Notes under the pieces: generated by a model
Seen by the model: only the letters and a program-made list of their open reading frames with translations
The model's database searches: none
Told to the model about the DNA's origin: nothing
Translations under genes and position numbers: made by a program
Part shown: one piece after another, positions 25,810-34,672 of the stretch
Numbering within the stretch: the first letter of the stretch is position 1
Layout of the letters: each line of letters starts with the position of its first letter
Assembly (NCBI GenBank): GCA_041576815.1
Contig: JBFGKE010000002.1
Location: forward strand, 111,921 to 175,920
Direction of reading: 5' to 3'
Length of the DNA: 64,000 bases
Source of the DNA: SG8-38 sp041576815
GTDB taxonomy: Bacteria > Myxococcota_A > Polyangia > Polyangiales > Houyiibacteriaceae

Positions 25810-27027
25810 TTACTCGGCAGTGGGTGTCCCTCGACGGAGATATGCGGGGATGTCCAGGACAGCCTCGTCGTGCAGCGCGCTCGCTCCAAACGCCCTGGTT
25901 CCGACTGGCTGGGCCACGGCTGCCGGCGCACCTTCGAGCGTAGATGAGAGATCCTCACTACGGGGCGCGGCCTGCTTCGTCACCCTATTGGATGAAGAGC
26001 CGGTGGCGCCTTGAGTGCTCGCCGAGGCATGTCGGAGGCCGAGCGGGATCGGCGCATATGCCGCGCGCTCGAAGCCGGTGGCGATCACGGTGACCTTCAC
26101 GGTATCCGAGAGGTCGGAGTCGGTGACGACGCCGAAGATGATCTCGGCCTCCTCGTGCGCGGCCTGCTGCACCAGACCGGCCGCCTCGTTGATCTCGCGA
26201 AGCTTGATGTCCGGGCCAGCGGTGAAGTTGATGAGAATGCCGGTCGCGCCCTGCACCGACACCTCGTCGAGAAGGGGCGAGTTGATCGCCATCTCGGCGG
26301 CCTCGAGCGCGCGCCGGTCCCCCTTGGCGATGCCGGTGCCCATGAGGGCCCTTCCGTTGCTGGCCATGATCGTTTTCACGTCGGCGAAGTCGACGTTGAT
26401 CATGCCCGCATTGATGATGAGGTCGCTGATGCCCTGTACCGCTTGAAGCAACACGTCGTCGGCGCGTGCAAAGGCGTCGAGCATCGTGATGTCGTCATCC
26501 CCGAGCGACATGAGCCGCTGATTGGGAATCGTGATGATGCTGTCGATGGAGTCGATGAGCTCTTGGACGCCGCGGTCCGCGTGCTTCGCGCGCTTACGCC
26601 CTTCGAAAAGGAAAGGCTTGGTAACCACCCCGACGGTCAGCGCGCCTTGATCCTGAGCAACCTGCGAGATGATCGGCGCTGCGCCCGTTCCCGTGCCGCC
26701 TCCCATTCCGGCGGTCACGAACACCATGTCCGCTCCTTCGAGCGCCTCGGAGAGACGCTGTAGGTCCTCGAGGGCCGCTTTTCGACCCACGTCGGGATTT
26801 CCGCCAGCCCCGAGACCACGGGTGAGTTGCGGTCCGAGCTGGATCTTTGCCGGAGCGAGGCTTCGATCCAACGCCTGCGCGTCGGTGTTGGCGGCGATGA
26901 ACTCGACGCCCTCGAGCCCGTTTCGAATCATCGTGTTGAGCGCATTGCCGCCGCTGCCGCCCACGCCCACCACTTTGATGCGTGCGTGAAGCTCAGCGTC
27001 GTCCGCGAACTCGATCGAGATAGCCAT
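25810..27027 (-). CDS. ftsZ: Cell division protein FtsZ
   Basis: 405 residues. The tubulin GTP-binding signature GGGTGTGAAP (about 108), the N-terminal VVGVGGSGGNALN and the T7-loop NVDFADVK are intact. The variable linker (about 325-385) leads to the C-terminal peptide LDIPAYLRRG that binds FtsA and other partners. It polymerises into the cytokinetic ring. It is the last gene of the division cluster, 9 bp behind ftsA, and has the strongest ribosome-binding site in the cluster, in keeping with its need for high expression. Confidence 0.98.
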   Translation of the reverse strand: MAISIEFADDAELHARIKVVGVGGSGGNALNTMIRNGLEGVEFIAANTDAQALDRSLAPAKIQLGPQLTRGLGAGGNPDVGRKAALEDLQRLSEALEGADMVFVTAGMGGGTGTGAAPIISQVAQDQGALTVGVVTKPFLFEGRKRAKHADRGVQELIDSIDSIITIPNQRLMSLGDDDITMLDAFARADDVLLQAVQGISDLIINAGMINVDFADVKTIMASNGRALMGTGIAKGDRRALEAAEMAINSPLLDEVSVQGATGILINFTAGPDIKLREINEAAGLVQQAAHEEAEIIFGVVTDSDLSDTVKVTVIATGFERAAYAPIPLGLRHASASTQGATGSSSNRVTKQAAPRSEDLSSTLEGAPAAVAQPVGTRAFGASALHDEAVLDIPAYLRRGTPTAE

Positions 27028-27031
27028 CGAT

Positions 27032-27038
27032 TCCTCCT
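27032..27038 (-). promoter_or_regulatory. Strong Shine-Dalgarno of ftsZ overlapping the ftsA stop
   Basis: The complement reads AGGAGGA four bases before the ftsZ ATG. The site begins within the TAG stop of ftsA, so termination on ftsA and initiation on ftsZ are adjacent and may be coupled. Confidence 0.75.
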
Positions 27039-28266
27039 AAAAAACCTCTCTGAACCACGCGCCGATCTTTCGACCGAATCCACGGCTCGCGGCCACTTCC
27101 ACTGTGCGTTCGGGCGCGGACGTTCCCACGAGTTGATCCGCTCCGTGTTTCACCAAGCCAACGCCAGTCGCGTAGGACGGGCTCTTCACGACGTCGATCA
27201 AGCCGCCGATGCCCGTGGGAGCCCCCCGGCGAACCGGAAGCCCCAGCACTTCTTCGGCGAGCTCCGGCAAACCGTCGAGGATGGTGGTGCCACCCGTGAC
27301 GATCGCGCCGGAAGCAAGCATGTCCGTGTAGCCGGTCTCGGCGATCACGTGACGGCACGCGGCGAAGATCTCTTCGACCCGCGGCTCGATGATGTCGCAG
27401 AGAACGCGGCGCGGCAGCGAGCGGGGCGGCCGTCCCCCCACGGAAGGCACGTCGATCGTTTCTTCGTCATCGACCATGCGCGAAGCGGCGCACCCGTATT
27501 TGATCTTGATGCGTTCGGCTTCCGCCATGGGCGTGCGAAGGCCCGTTGCGATGTCACTCGTGAGATTGAGTCCGCCGATGGGAATCGAGCTGGTGTGTAC
27601 GACGGCGCCGTCTACGTAAATGATGATGTCCGAGGTGCCGCCGCCGATGTCGATCAAGACGCCGCCGATCTCGCGCTCGTCGCCGCTAAGCACGGCGTGC
27701 GCGCTCGCGAGTGGCTGGAGCACGACCTCCTCGACGAACAGGCCGCAGCGCTCGGCGCACTTGGTGACGTTGGCAACGCACGTGGATGCAGCGGTGACCA
27801 TGTGCACGCGGGCCTCGAGGCGGACGCCGGCCATGCCGATCGGTTCCTTGATGCCATCCTGCTCGTCGACGATGTATTCCTGCGGCAAGACGTGCAGCAC
27901 CTGGCGGTCGCCCGGAAGCGGGACTGCCTTTGCTTGCTCCAACACCCGCGTGACGTCCTCGGTGGCAACCTCTCGATTGGCGATGGCGGCGACACCGTCT
28001 TGGTTCATTCCGCGAACGTGGCTGCCAGCGATGCCGGCGTACACGGTGTTGATTTCGACGCCGGCCATCGTCTCGGCTTGCTCGACCGCAGCGCGGATCG
28101 CTTGCACGGTCGACTCGATGTTGACGACGACACCTTTCTTCAAACCCTTTGAAGGAACGGAGCCTATCCCGATGATGTCTAGGCCTTCTTCGGAGTGCTC
28201 AGCGACTATCGCGCAGACCTTCGTCGACCCCAGATCCAACCCCGCAATGATCTCGTTTTCCGCCAT
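27037..28266 (-). CDS. ftsA: Cell division protein FtsA
   Basis: 409 residues from the ATG at 28266, preceded by GAGGCAAGG; another in-frame ATG at 28287 has no such site. Actin-fold motifs are IIAGLDLGSTKVCAIVAE (phosphate 1), GGVLIDIGGGTSDIIIY (about 204) and GAIVTGGTTILDGL (about 322). The 1C subdomain lies between about 85 and 165. The final FGRKIGAWFREVF is the amphipathic membrane-targeting helix. FtsA anchors FtsZ to the inner membrane. The 113-134 bp gap upstream is unusual for this cluster. Confidence 0.97.
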   Translation of the reverse strand: MAENEIIAGLDLGSTKVCAIVAEHSEEGLDIIGIGSVPSKGLKKGVVVNIESTVQAIRAAVEQAETMAGVEINTVYAGIAGSHVRGMNQDGVAAIANREVATEDVTRVLEQAKAVPLPGDRQVLHVLPQEYIVDEQDGIKEPIGMAGVRLEARVHMVTAASTCVANVTKCAERCGLFVEEVVLQPLASAHAVLSGDEREIGGVLIDIGGGTSDIIIYVDGAVVHTSSIPIGGLNLTSDIATGLRTPMAEAERIKIKYGCAASRMVDDEETIDVPSVGGRPPRSLPRRVLCDIIEPRVEEIFAACRHVIAETGYTDMLASGAIVTGGTTILDGLPELAEEVLGLPVRRGAPTGIGGLIDVVKSPSYATGVGLVKHGADQLVGTSAPERTVEVAASRGFGRKIGAWFREVF

Positions 28267-28400
28267 CCTTGCCTCTGTCTGACCCATACCGAAACGCGGT
28301 TTGGCGGGACAACTTTTGTGCAGAAAAAAAAGGGCTGAAATGCGTTTTTGGAAGCGCGGAAATTAACCCTTGCAAAAAAGGGGACTGTCCCCTTTTCTCG
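28267..28400. other. AT-richer ftsQ-ftsA intergenic gap
   Basis: This is the only gap of more than about 10 bp inside the dcw cluster. On the minus strand it holds a palindrome with a T-run right after ftsQ, then a run of T (about 28323-28331 complement) and A/T-rich stretches in front of ftsA. It could contain an internal terminator/attenuator followed by a separate ftsAZ promoter; no consensus promoter could be fixed by eye. Confidence 0.4.
28376..28396. repeat. Perfect 10-bp-arm palindrome after ftsQ (copy 2 of 3), terminator-like on minus
   Basis: AAAAGGGGAC and GTCCCCTTTT flank a single base. On the minus strand the stem is followed by two more T, giving six in a row, 4 bases behind the ftsQ TGA. 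It therefore looks both like an intrinsic terminator and like a member of the palindrome family seen at 25117 and 61960. Confidence 0.65.
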
Positions 28401-29480
28401 TCAGGGGAGGCGGACGGTGACGCGCTCGGGACTTCGGACGTTGTCGAGGTATACGTAGGAAGGTCTCGTTTTCTCTCTGGCTAGTCGCTCGAGGACTCGC
28501 CGCAGGCGTCGAAGCTTTTGGCGGTGTTGGCCCGTGCCGAGGCGCACGTTCATGCCGTCGTCGCCGACGAAAAGCTCGATGCCGTGTGCGCCGTCGAAGT
28601 GAATTTCCGACACCGGCTCGCGTTCGGCGAGACCGGCCCCTTCGTAGTCCTGGAGGAGCGCCATGGAACGGAGGAGAATTGCGGTTCTGTACTCGAAGTC
28701 GTCGTAGAATTGCTCCGAGGCGATGCCGGTGATCACCGGAAGGTCGACCGGGTCGTCGACCCCGACGCGCTTGAAGACCGCGCCGTCCTCGCTGACGAGA
28801 TAGAGCTGGTCGAGTGCCACCAGCGCGACGGGAACGCGTTCGACGATTTCGATCCGCACGCGGTTGGGAAGCCTGCGAACGACGGTTGCTTCTTCGATCC
28901 AAGGGTGCTGAAGCAAATGATTCCGTGCATCTTCGGTTGAAAGCTCGAATGCATTGGAGCCAATTTGCAGCCTGGCGGCGCGGCGGACGTCCATGTCCTC
29001 GAGCTGGTCGTTGCCCTCGATCACGATTTCCCGAATCGCAAATGCATTGGAGCCGTGGGCGTAGCGCTGCGCCTGCTGGCCGGCCCACCAAATCGACACG
29101 ATCCCGACGCCGATCAGCGCGAGCCGGCCGGCACGCTGGACGAGCTCCTGCCTTTGGAGAACCCAGCCGCCGACGGCAGCCTTCGCGGCGCGCACCCGCT
29201 CCGCCGCGCTCTTTCGGGACTTGGGCGGGGGCGGCTTCTTGGGAACGGGGCGTCGGCGGTTGGCCCTGTCGGGGGTCGACCGCTTTCGGGTGGCCTTCTT
29301 GGTCGGAGCCGTCTTCTTGGCGGGCTTGCGCACGGCCTTTTTCGGAGTCGCACGCTTGGCCACGGCGTTTTTTCGCACGGGCCGCTTGCGCGCCCTGTCC
29401 TCGCTGCCCGACTTGGAACGAGCCGCCTTCTTCCGCGTGGGCTTTTTCCGTCGGCTCGCGGCCGTGCGCCGGCGGTTCAT
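28401..29480 (-). CDS. ftsQ: Cell division protein FtsQ with long basic N-terminal tail
   Basis: 359 residues, against about 270 for typical FtsQ. The first 100 are almost only Lys, Arg, Ala, Pro, Ser and Thr, with repeated PKK/AKK/RKK units like histone H1 tails, and lie on the cytoplasmic side. One membrane helix (about 118-137) is followed by the POTRA domain (FAIREIVIEGNDQLEDMDVR, about 148) and the beta domain with LPNRVRIEIVERVPVALV (about 203). FtsQ links early and late divisome proteins in the periplasm. It overlaps murC by 4 bases (ATGA). Confidence 0.93.
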   Translation of the reverse strand: MNRRRTAASRRKKPTRKKAARSKSGSEDRARKRPVRKNAVAKRATPKKAVRKPAKKTAPTKKATRKRSTPDRANRRRPVPKKPPPPKSRKSAAERVRAAKAAVGGWVLQRQELVQRAGRLALIGVGIVSIWWAGQQAQRYAHGSNAFAIREIVIEGNDQLEDMDVRRAARLQIGSNAFELSTEDARNHLLQHPWIEEATVVRRLPNRVRIEIVERVPVALVALDQLYLVSEDGAVFKRVGVDDPVDLPVITGIASEQFYDDFEYRTAILLRSMALLQDYEGAGLAEREPVSEIHFDGAHGIELFVGDDGMNVRLGTGQHRQKLRRLRRVLERLAREKTRPSYVYLDNVRSPERVTVRLP

Positions 29481-30850
29481 CGGCGAAGCACCTCGAGGAG
29501 CTCCTCGCCCGTCCGCGTGATGTCGCCCGCCCCGAGCGTGATGACGACGTCGCCCGGTTGGGCTCGGGCGGCGATCTGCGCTGCCAGGTCTTTACGCTCT
29601 TGCACCAACGTCACGTCCCGATGTCCGTGCGCTCGAATCGCATCTGCGAGCCGACACGCCTCCGCGCCCTCAATGGGTTTCTCACCTGCGGCGTAGACGT
29701 CGGTCAAGAATAGGACATCCGCTCGATTGAAGGCCCGGGTGAGCTCGTCGAACAGGTCCCGCGTGCGCGTATACCGATGCGGTTGAAAGGCCACTAGGAT
29801 GCGCGCGCCGAACGCACGCTGGGCCGCCTCGAGCGTCACCTCGACCTCGGCCGGATGGTGCCCGTAATCGTCGATCACGGTGATCCCATCGTGCTCGCCA
29901 ACGACCGAAAAGCGACGCTGCACTCCTTCGAAGCCGCGCAGCGCCGAACGAACGAGGTCGTGGTCGACCCGCAGCTCGTCTGCGACTGCGATGGTCGCGA
30001 GCGCATTGAGGACGTTGTGAAAGCCGGGCATTCGAACCTCGAATGGTCCGAGGCTCTTGCCGTGGTGCTCGACCTCGAAACCAACGGACAGGCCGGCGAA
30101 CACGGGATTGCGCGCCCGGTAATCCGCTTGCGCGGAAAACCCGTAGGTCACGATGCGCTTGTCGATCCGCGGAAGGATGTCTTGGACGTTTGGATGGTCG
30201 AGGCAGGCGATCACCAGCCCGTAAAACGGAACCCGATTCGCAAAGCCGACGAAAGCCTCTTTCACGCCGTCGAGGCTCCCGTAGTGATCGAGATGCTCTG
30301 GGTCGATGTTGGTGATCACGGCGACCGATGGAATGAGATGCAGGAACGACCCATCCGATTCGTCGGCTTCGGCCACGAGCAGATCGCCCGCACCGGTGGC
30401 CGCACCGGAGCCGAGGGCGTTGAGCTTCCCTCCGATGATGACGGTGGGGTCGAGGCCCGCGCCCCGAAGAACGGTGGCAACGAGCGAGGTGGTCGTCGTC
30501 TTGCCGTGCGAGCCGGCAATCGCGATACCGTCCTTCAGCCGCATCAGCTCCCCCAGCATCTCGGCGCGGGGGATCACGGGGACCCCCGCGCGGCGCGCTG
30601 CGACCAGCTCCGGATTCGACGGGGCGACCGCGGAAGAGAACACGACGACGTCGGCCTCCGCGATTTGCGACGCCTGGTGTCCGACGTAGATCGTCGCGCC
30701 CTTTTCGGCGAGCCGGCGGGTGTAGTCGTTTTCACGGAGGTCGGAGCCGGTCACGTCGAAGCCCGAGTCGAGCAGCACCTCGGCGATGCCGCTCATGCCG
30801 ACGCCTCCGACGCCGACGAAATGAATCGAACGGATGCGGCCCCGAAACAT
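29477..30850 (-). CDS. murC: UDP-N-acetylmuramate--L-alanine ligase
   Basis: 457 residues. The N-terminal UDP-binding motif is HFVGVGGVGMSGIAEVL, the ATP P-loop is GSHGKTTTTS (about 115), the central block reads EADESDGSFL (about 165), and the C-terminal domain carries VIDDYGHHPAEV (about 327). It adds L-alanine to UDP-MurNAc in the cytoplasm, the first step of the stem peptide. It is placed between murG and ftsQ. In many bacteria murB and ddl follow murC; here ftsQ follows at once. Confidence 0.97.
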   Translation of the reverse strand: MFRGRIRSIHFVGVGGVGMSGIAEVLLDSGFDVTGSDLRENDYTRRLAEKGATIYVGHQASQIAEADVVVFSSAVAPSNPELVAARRAGVPVIPRAEMLGELMRLKDGIAIAGSHGKTTTTSLVATVLRGAGLDPTVIIGGKLNALGSGAATGAGDLLVAEADESDGSFLHLIPSVAVITNIDPEHLDHYGSLDGVKEAFVGFANRVPFYGLVIACLDHPNVQDILPRIDKRIVTYGFSAQADYRARNPVFAGLSVGFEVEHHGKSLGPFEVRMPGFHNVLNALATIAVADELRVDHDLVRSALRGFEGVQRRFSVVGEHDGITVIDDYGHHPAEVEVTLEAAQRAFGARILVAFQPHRYTRTRDLFDELTRAFNRADVLFLTDVYAAGEKPIEGAEACRLADAIRAHGHRDVTLVQERKDLAAQIAARAQPGDVVITLGAGDITRTGEELLEVLRR

Positions 30851-30856
30851 CCTCGT

Positions 30857-32131
30857 TTACTCCCACACCGCCCCATCGACCACAACCGGGCGGCGTGGAC
30901 GGTGCAAAACGGGACGGGCCGAGACCTCCGGTCGCGCCAGTCGAAACGCCGGCGCGAAGTCGAGGCCGTGGTAGTGCACCCCGGGCGGGGGCTCGCCGTC
31001 GGTTTCGCCTCCTCCATGGCGAAGGGGCCGGGGACCACCAAGCCATCCAAGCATGTCGTCGACGATGGCAGCAGCAGCATCGGGCCGGCCGTGATCGCGC
31101 GCGGCGCCGGCCATCCGTCGTCGCGCGTCGGTGTCGTCGAGCAGGCTGCCGATCAGGTCTCCGAGCGCCTCGACCTCGAGCTCGCTCTCGGGAACGCAGA
31201 TTGAAGCGCCCTCGGCCTCGAGCGCCCTCGCGTTGGTGGTCTGGTGGTCGTCTGATGCGAAAGGAAAGGGGATCAATATCGAGGGACGGCCGATCGCGCA
31301 GAGCTCGGCCAAGGTCGTCGCGCCGGCGCGGGCCACGACGAGCGCCGCGTTCGAATAGGCGCGAGCGATCTGGTCGATGAAAGTGACGACGTTGGCTTCA
31401 ATCCCGAGCCCCCGGTAGGTCGACTCGACGTCTTGCCGCATCGCCTCGCCGGTCTGATGGACGACCTCGATGCCGCGCGCCGAAATCCCCGCCCTCGCGA
31501 GGGCACGCGGCAGCTGTTCGTTGAGCGTTTTCGCACCCTGGGACCCGCCCAGCACCAGGACCGTCCTCGCGCGGGACTCGAAGCCCTCCGGATCGGCGAG
31601 CGCGAGACGTGCGTGCTCGACGAACTCCTGCCGAACCGGGTTCCCGGTCAAGCGCGATTTCGCTTCACCGAAAACCTCCTCGGTTTGCGGAAAGGTGATG
31701 TACGCGCGGTCGACGAAGCGCGCGAGAATGCGGTTGGTCATGCCGACGTGCGCGTTCTGCTCGAGCAGCGCCGTCGGCCGCCCGGAGAGCGCCGCGGCAA
31801 GCAGGACCGGCCCAGACGCGTAGCCGCCCACGCCGAGCACGAGATCGGGATCGAAGTCACGAAGGAGATTCGACGCCTCCATCATCGCGGTTGGAATCCG
31901 CGCGACGCTCTTGAACCGCGCGCTGATGCCCTGGCCCTTGAGCGGGCTCACCTCGAGGAGCTCGAGCGATTCCCCCCTGCCCGGCAAGATCCGCGCTTCG
32001 ATTCCGCGCGCCGTGCCGATGAACTGCACCTCCAGGCCGGGAACGCGGCGACGCAGTTCCTCGACGACCGCAAGCCCTGGAAACAGGTGCCCCCCAGTGC
32101 CCCCCCCAGCAACCATGATGCGCTGAATCAT
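30857..32131 (-). CDS. murG: UDP-GlcNAc--lipid I GlcNAc transferase
   Basis: 424 residues. It has the N-terminal glycine-rich loop VAGGGTGGHLFPGLAV, a second Gly-rich loop in LGVGGYASGPVLLAA, VLVLGGSQGAKTLNEQ (about 191) and the GT28 donor site with VVARAGATTLAELCAIGRPSILIPFP (about 265). The C-terminal 55 residues (GGPRPLRHGGGETDG...) go beyond the usual MurG length of about 360 and look disordered. It makes lipid II on the cytoplasmic face. It overlaps ftsW by 4 bases. Confidence 0.96.
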   Translation of the reverse strand: MIQRIMVAGGGTGGHLFPGLAVVEELRRRVPGLEVQFIGTARGIEARILPGRGESLELLEVSPLKGQGISARFKSVARIPTAMMEASNLLRDFDPDLVLGVGGYASGPVLLAAALSGRPTALLEQNAHVGMTNRILARFVDRAYITFPQTEEVFGEAKSRLTGNPVRQEFVEHARLALADPEGFESRARTVLVLGGSQGAKTLNEQLPRALARAGISARGIEVVHQTGEAMRQDVESTYRGLGIEANVVTFIDQIARAYSNAALVVARAGATTLAELCAIGRPSILIPFPFASDDHQTTNARALEAEGASICVPESELEVEALGDLIGSLLDDTDARRRMAGAARDHGRPDAAAAIVDDMLGWLGGPRPLRHGGGETDGEPPPGVHYHGLDFAPAFRLARPEVSARPVLHRPRRPVVVDGAVWE

Positions 32132-33321
32132 CGTGCCCCTCCTCGTGCTGTCCGCAGTCGCGGTTTCGCCGTTTTCGACGCCGCCCGTTTTTCTTCGGCA
32201 CGCGAGACGCCGAAACGTGAAGTGTTGAGAATGATTCCAGCCGCGGCTGCATTGACGAGCAACGACGAGCCGCCGTAGCTGACGAAAGGAAGCGCGAGCC
32301 CTTTGGTCGGAAGCAGCCCGAGCGCGACCGCAAGGTTGGTGAAGGCTTGAAGGCCGATGAACAGCGTCATGCCCGCAGCGAGGTAGCCAGCGTATTCATC
32401 CTGCGCTCGCCAAGCGGCCCGAAGCCCGCGCAGCACCACCCACACGAACGCTGCGCACAGAAGCAGCACGCCGATGAAGCCGAGCTCCTCCCCGATGATC
32501 GCGCTGATGAAGTCAGTGTGCGCCTCCGGGAGGAACAGAAGCTTTTGGCGCCCATCGCCGAGGCCCACACCCGTCCAGCCCCCTGAGCCGAAGCTCATCA
32601 AGGACTCGGTGATTTGATAGCCGGCCCCCTGACGATGCTCGAACGGCTCCAAGAACGCCGTGATCCGCCGCATCCGGTACGGCGACGAGGCGATGGCCGC
32701 GTAGCCGATCGGAAGGACGAGCAGCGTACAGCCGAGCAGGTAGCCCGCTTTGGCACCAGCTGCGAAAAGCACGACGAACGTGAGAAGCCCGATCATCACG
32801 GCGCTTCCGAAATCCGGCTGCGCCAGGCAAAGCAGCATGAGGAGACCTGCCACCAACACGTGCGGCAAGAAACCTATCGAGAACGTTCGGACGCGATGGG
32901 CCTTTTTGGCGAGCGAGTGCGCCAGCCACATGATCATCGCGAGCTTCGCGAGCTCGGCGGGCTGCACGTTCACCCGGCCGATCGCCACCCAGCGAGTCGC
33001 GCCGCCCGCGCTCCGGCCGAGCCCGAGAGCGACGGCGACCATCATGAGCACCGCGACGAGAAGCAGCGGATAGGTCGAGCGGCGGAGCAGCGCGATGTCC
33101 AGGTGGGTCGTGACCCAAAGCAGCAGGAGCGCAACCGAAGCAAAGATCGTCTGACGGATCAAAAAGTGATGACCGTCCCCGAACATGTTGCTCGCGTAAA
33201 CCGCGCTCGCGCTGTAGACCATCACGACGCCAAACGCGATGAGGCCGACCAGCGTGGCCGCCAAGGTGACGTCGGCTGCCTGGGGCTCGGGCGGCGCAGA
33301 CGATTTCGACGGGCTTTTCAT
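32128..33321 (-). CDS. ftsW: Peptidoglycan glycosyltransferase/SEDS protein FtsW
   Basis: 397 residues with about ten membrane helices. SEDS signatures are MVYSASAVYA (about 36), the large loop with RMRRITAFLEPFEHRQGAGYQITESL (about 219), FLPEAHTDFISAIIGEELGF (about 268, with the conserved Glu/Asp region) and GLALPFVSYGGSSLLVN (about 346). It polymerises septal glycan with FtsI. It sits between murD and murG with 4-base overlaps at both ends. Confidence 0.95.
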   Translation of the reverse strand: MKSPSKSSAPPEPQAADVTLAATLVGLIAFGVVMVYSASAVYASNMFGDGHHFLIRQTIFASVALLLLWVTTHLDIALLRRSTYPLLLVAVLMMVAVALGLGRSAGGATRWVAIGRVNVQPAELAKLAMIMWLAHSLAKKAHRVRTFSIGFLPHVLVAGLLMLLCLAQPDFGSAVMIGLLTFVVLFAAGAKAGYLLGCTLLVLPIGYAAIASSPYRMRRITAFLEPFEHRQGAGYQITESLMSFGSGGWTGVGLGDGRQKLLFLPEAHTDFISAIIGEELGFIGVLLLCAAFVWVVLRGLRAAWRAQDEYAGYLAAGMTLFIGLQAFTNLAVALGLLPTKGLALPFVSYGGSSLLVNAAAAGIILNTSRFGVSRAEEKRAASKTAKPRLRTARGGAR

Positions 33322-34670
33322 CGGTGACCTCCCAAGCCGTGCACGGCACGCTGAAAACGATCTCCCCGCTCGGCGTAGGACTGGAACATGTCGAAGCTCG
33401 AGCAGCCCGGCGCGAGGAGCACCGTGTCGCCCGGTCGAGCGAGCGATGCGGCATGTTTGACCGCGTCGTCCATCGATTCCGCCAGCCGAAGCTCGAGCGG
33501 CACACCAGCAAACGCCTTTTGCAGCAGGGGCGCGGCCTCGCCGAGAACGACGAGCGCCCGCCCCCGTCGGAGCATTCGCTCGCGCAAGGGTGCGTAGCTG
33601 CCACCTTTGTCGACACCCCCGGCGATCAGGACGATCTTACCGGCCGCGGCCGAAAGCCCATCGATCGAAGCCACCGCAGCGCCAACGTTGGTGGCTTTCG
33701 AATCGTCGATGTAATCGACGTCTGCGACCGATCCCACGAGCTGCATTCGGTGGGCGAGCCCTTCGAAGCCCCGAAGCACGGCCGCGATGTCGTCCGGACC
33801 GACGCCGAGCAGCCTCGCCGTCAGCGCCGCGGCGCAAGCGTTCGAGAGGTTGTGTGCGCCCCGAAGCTTGAGCTCTTCAATCGGAACGCGGAGCGAGCCC
33901 TCGACATCGGTGAGCACGCGATCGATCTCGCGGACCTCGCCGTTCGGCTCGCCAAAGGACACGACGCGGCCCTCGCCGCAGACGAGATCTTGGAGATCGG
34001 GTGAGCCTGCTGGCAGAATCGCGAAGTCTGTTCGGGTTTGACGCTCGAAGATCCGAGCTTTGGCCGCTGCGTACGCCTCGAACGACGGATAGCGATCGAG
34101 GTGGTCGGGGGACACGTTGAGCAGGACGGCGACGTGCGCCCTCATTTCCGCGACCCGCTCGAGCTGGAAGCTAGAAAGCTCCACGACCACGAGGCCGCGC
34201 GCGTCGTTCGCCTCGGTGTCCACCGCTTCGATCATCGGCCGGCCGAGGTTTCCCCCGACGAACGACGGACGGTCGAGCGTCCGGCACATCTCGCCGACCA
34301 AGGTGGTCACCGTGCTCTTGCCGTTGGTGCCGGTGATCGCCACGATGGGCGCCTCGATGAACCGCGAGGCGAGCTCGACCTCGCTGACGACGGGCGTACC
34401 GCGCTCTTCCGCGCGAGCGAGCTCGGGCAAAGCCGGCACGCCGGGAGACACCACGATCGCGTCGAGGCCCTCGAATGCAGCGTCGGGGTGGCTGCCTAGG
34501 ACGAGCTCGGCACCGAGCGCCTCGGCCTCTGCCCCCGCATCGCCTAGCGCCCGTCGGTCCCGTCGATCGTTCACGCGGACGTGAGCGCCACGTTCGGTCG
34601 CGAAGCGGACGACGGCAAGCCCGCTTTCCCCGAGTCCGACCACCATGACGTGCTTGCCCGAGAGCTCCAT
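33318..34670 (-). CDS. murD: UDP-N-acetylmuramoylalanine--D-glutamate ligase
   Basis: 450 residues from the ATG at 34670; the frame is open beyond this into mraY but the homologous start is MELSGKHVMVVGLGESG. Motifs are ITGTNGKSTVTTL (P-loop, about 111), LNVSPDHLDRY (about 177), YIDDSKATNVGAA (about 305) and LLAPGCSSFDMFQSYAERGDRF at the C-terminus. It adds D-glutamate to UDP-MurNAc-L-Ala. Two bases separate it from mraY and it overlaps ftsW by 4. Confidence 0.97.
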   Translation of the reverse strand: MELSGKHVMVVGLGESGLAVVRFATERGAHVRVNDRRDRRALGDAGAEAEALGAELVLGSHPDAAFEGLDAIVVSPGVPALPELARAEERGTPVVSEVELASRFIEAPIVAITGTNGKSTVTTLVGEMCRTLDRPSFVGGNLGRPMIEAVDTEANDARGLVVVELSSFQLERVAEMRAHVAVLLNVSPDHLDRYPSFEAYAAAKARIFERQTRTDFAILPAGSPDLQDLVCGEGRVVSFGEPNGEVREIDRVLTDVEGSLRVPIEELKLRGAHNLSNACAAALTARLLGVGPDDIAAVLRGFEGLAHRMQLVGSVADVDYIDDSKATNVGAAVASIDGLSAAAGKIVLIAGGVDKGGSYAPLRERMLRRGRALVVLGEAAPLLQKAFAGVPLELRLAESMDDAVKHAASLARPGDTVLLAPGCSSFDMFQSYAERGDRFQRAVHGLGGHR

Positions 34671-34672
34671 CT

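Noticed and set aside
25692..25943. 83-codon plus frame over the ftsZ end
   Set aside because: Overlaps the ftsZ C-terminal peptide and the hairpin; no ribosome-binding site.
26827..28152. 441-codon plus frame opposite ftsA/ftsZ
   Set aside because: His/Asp/Val-rich antisense shadow of conserved division genes, typical of high-GC DNA.
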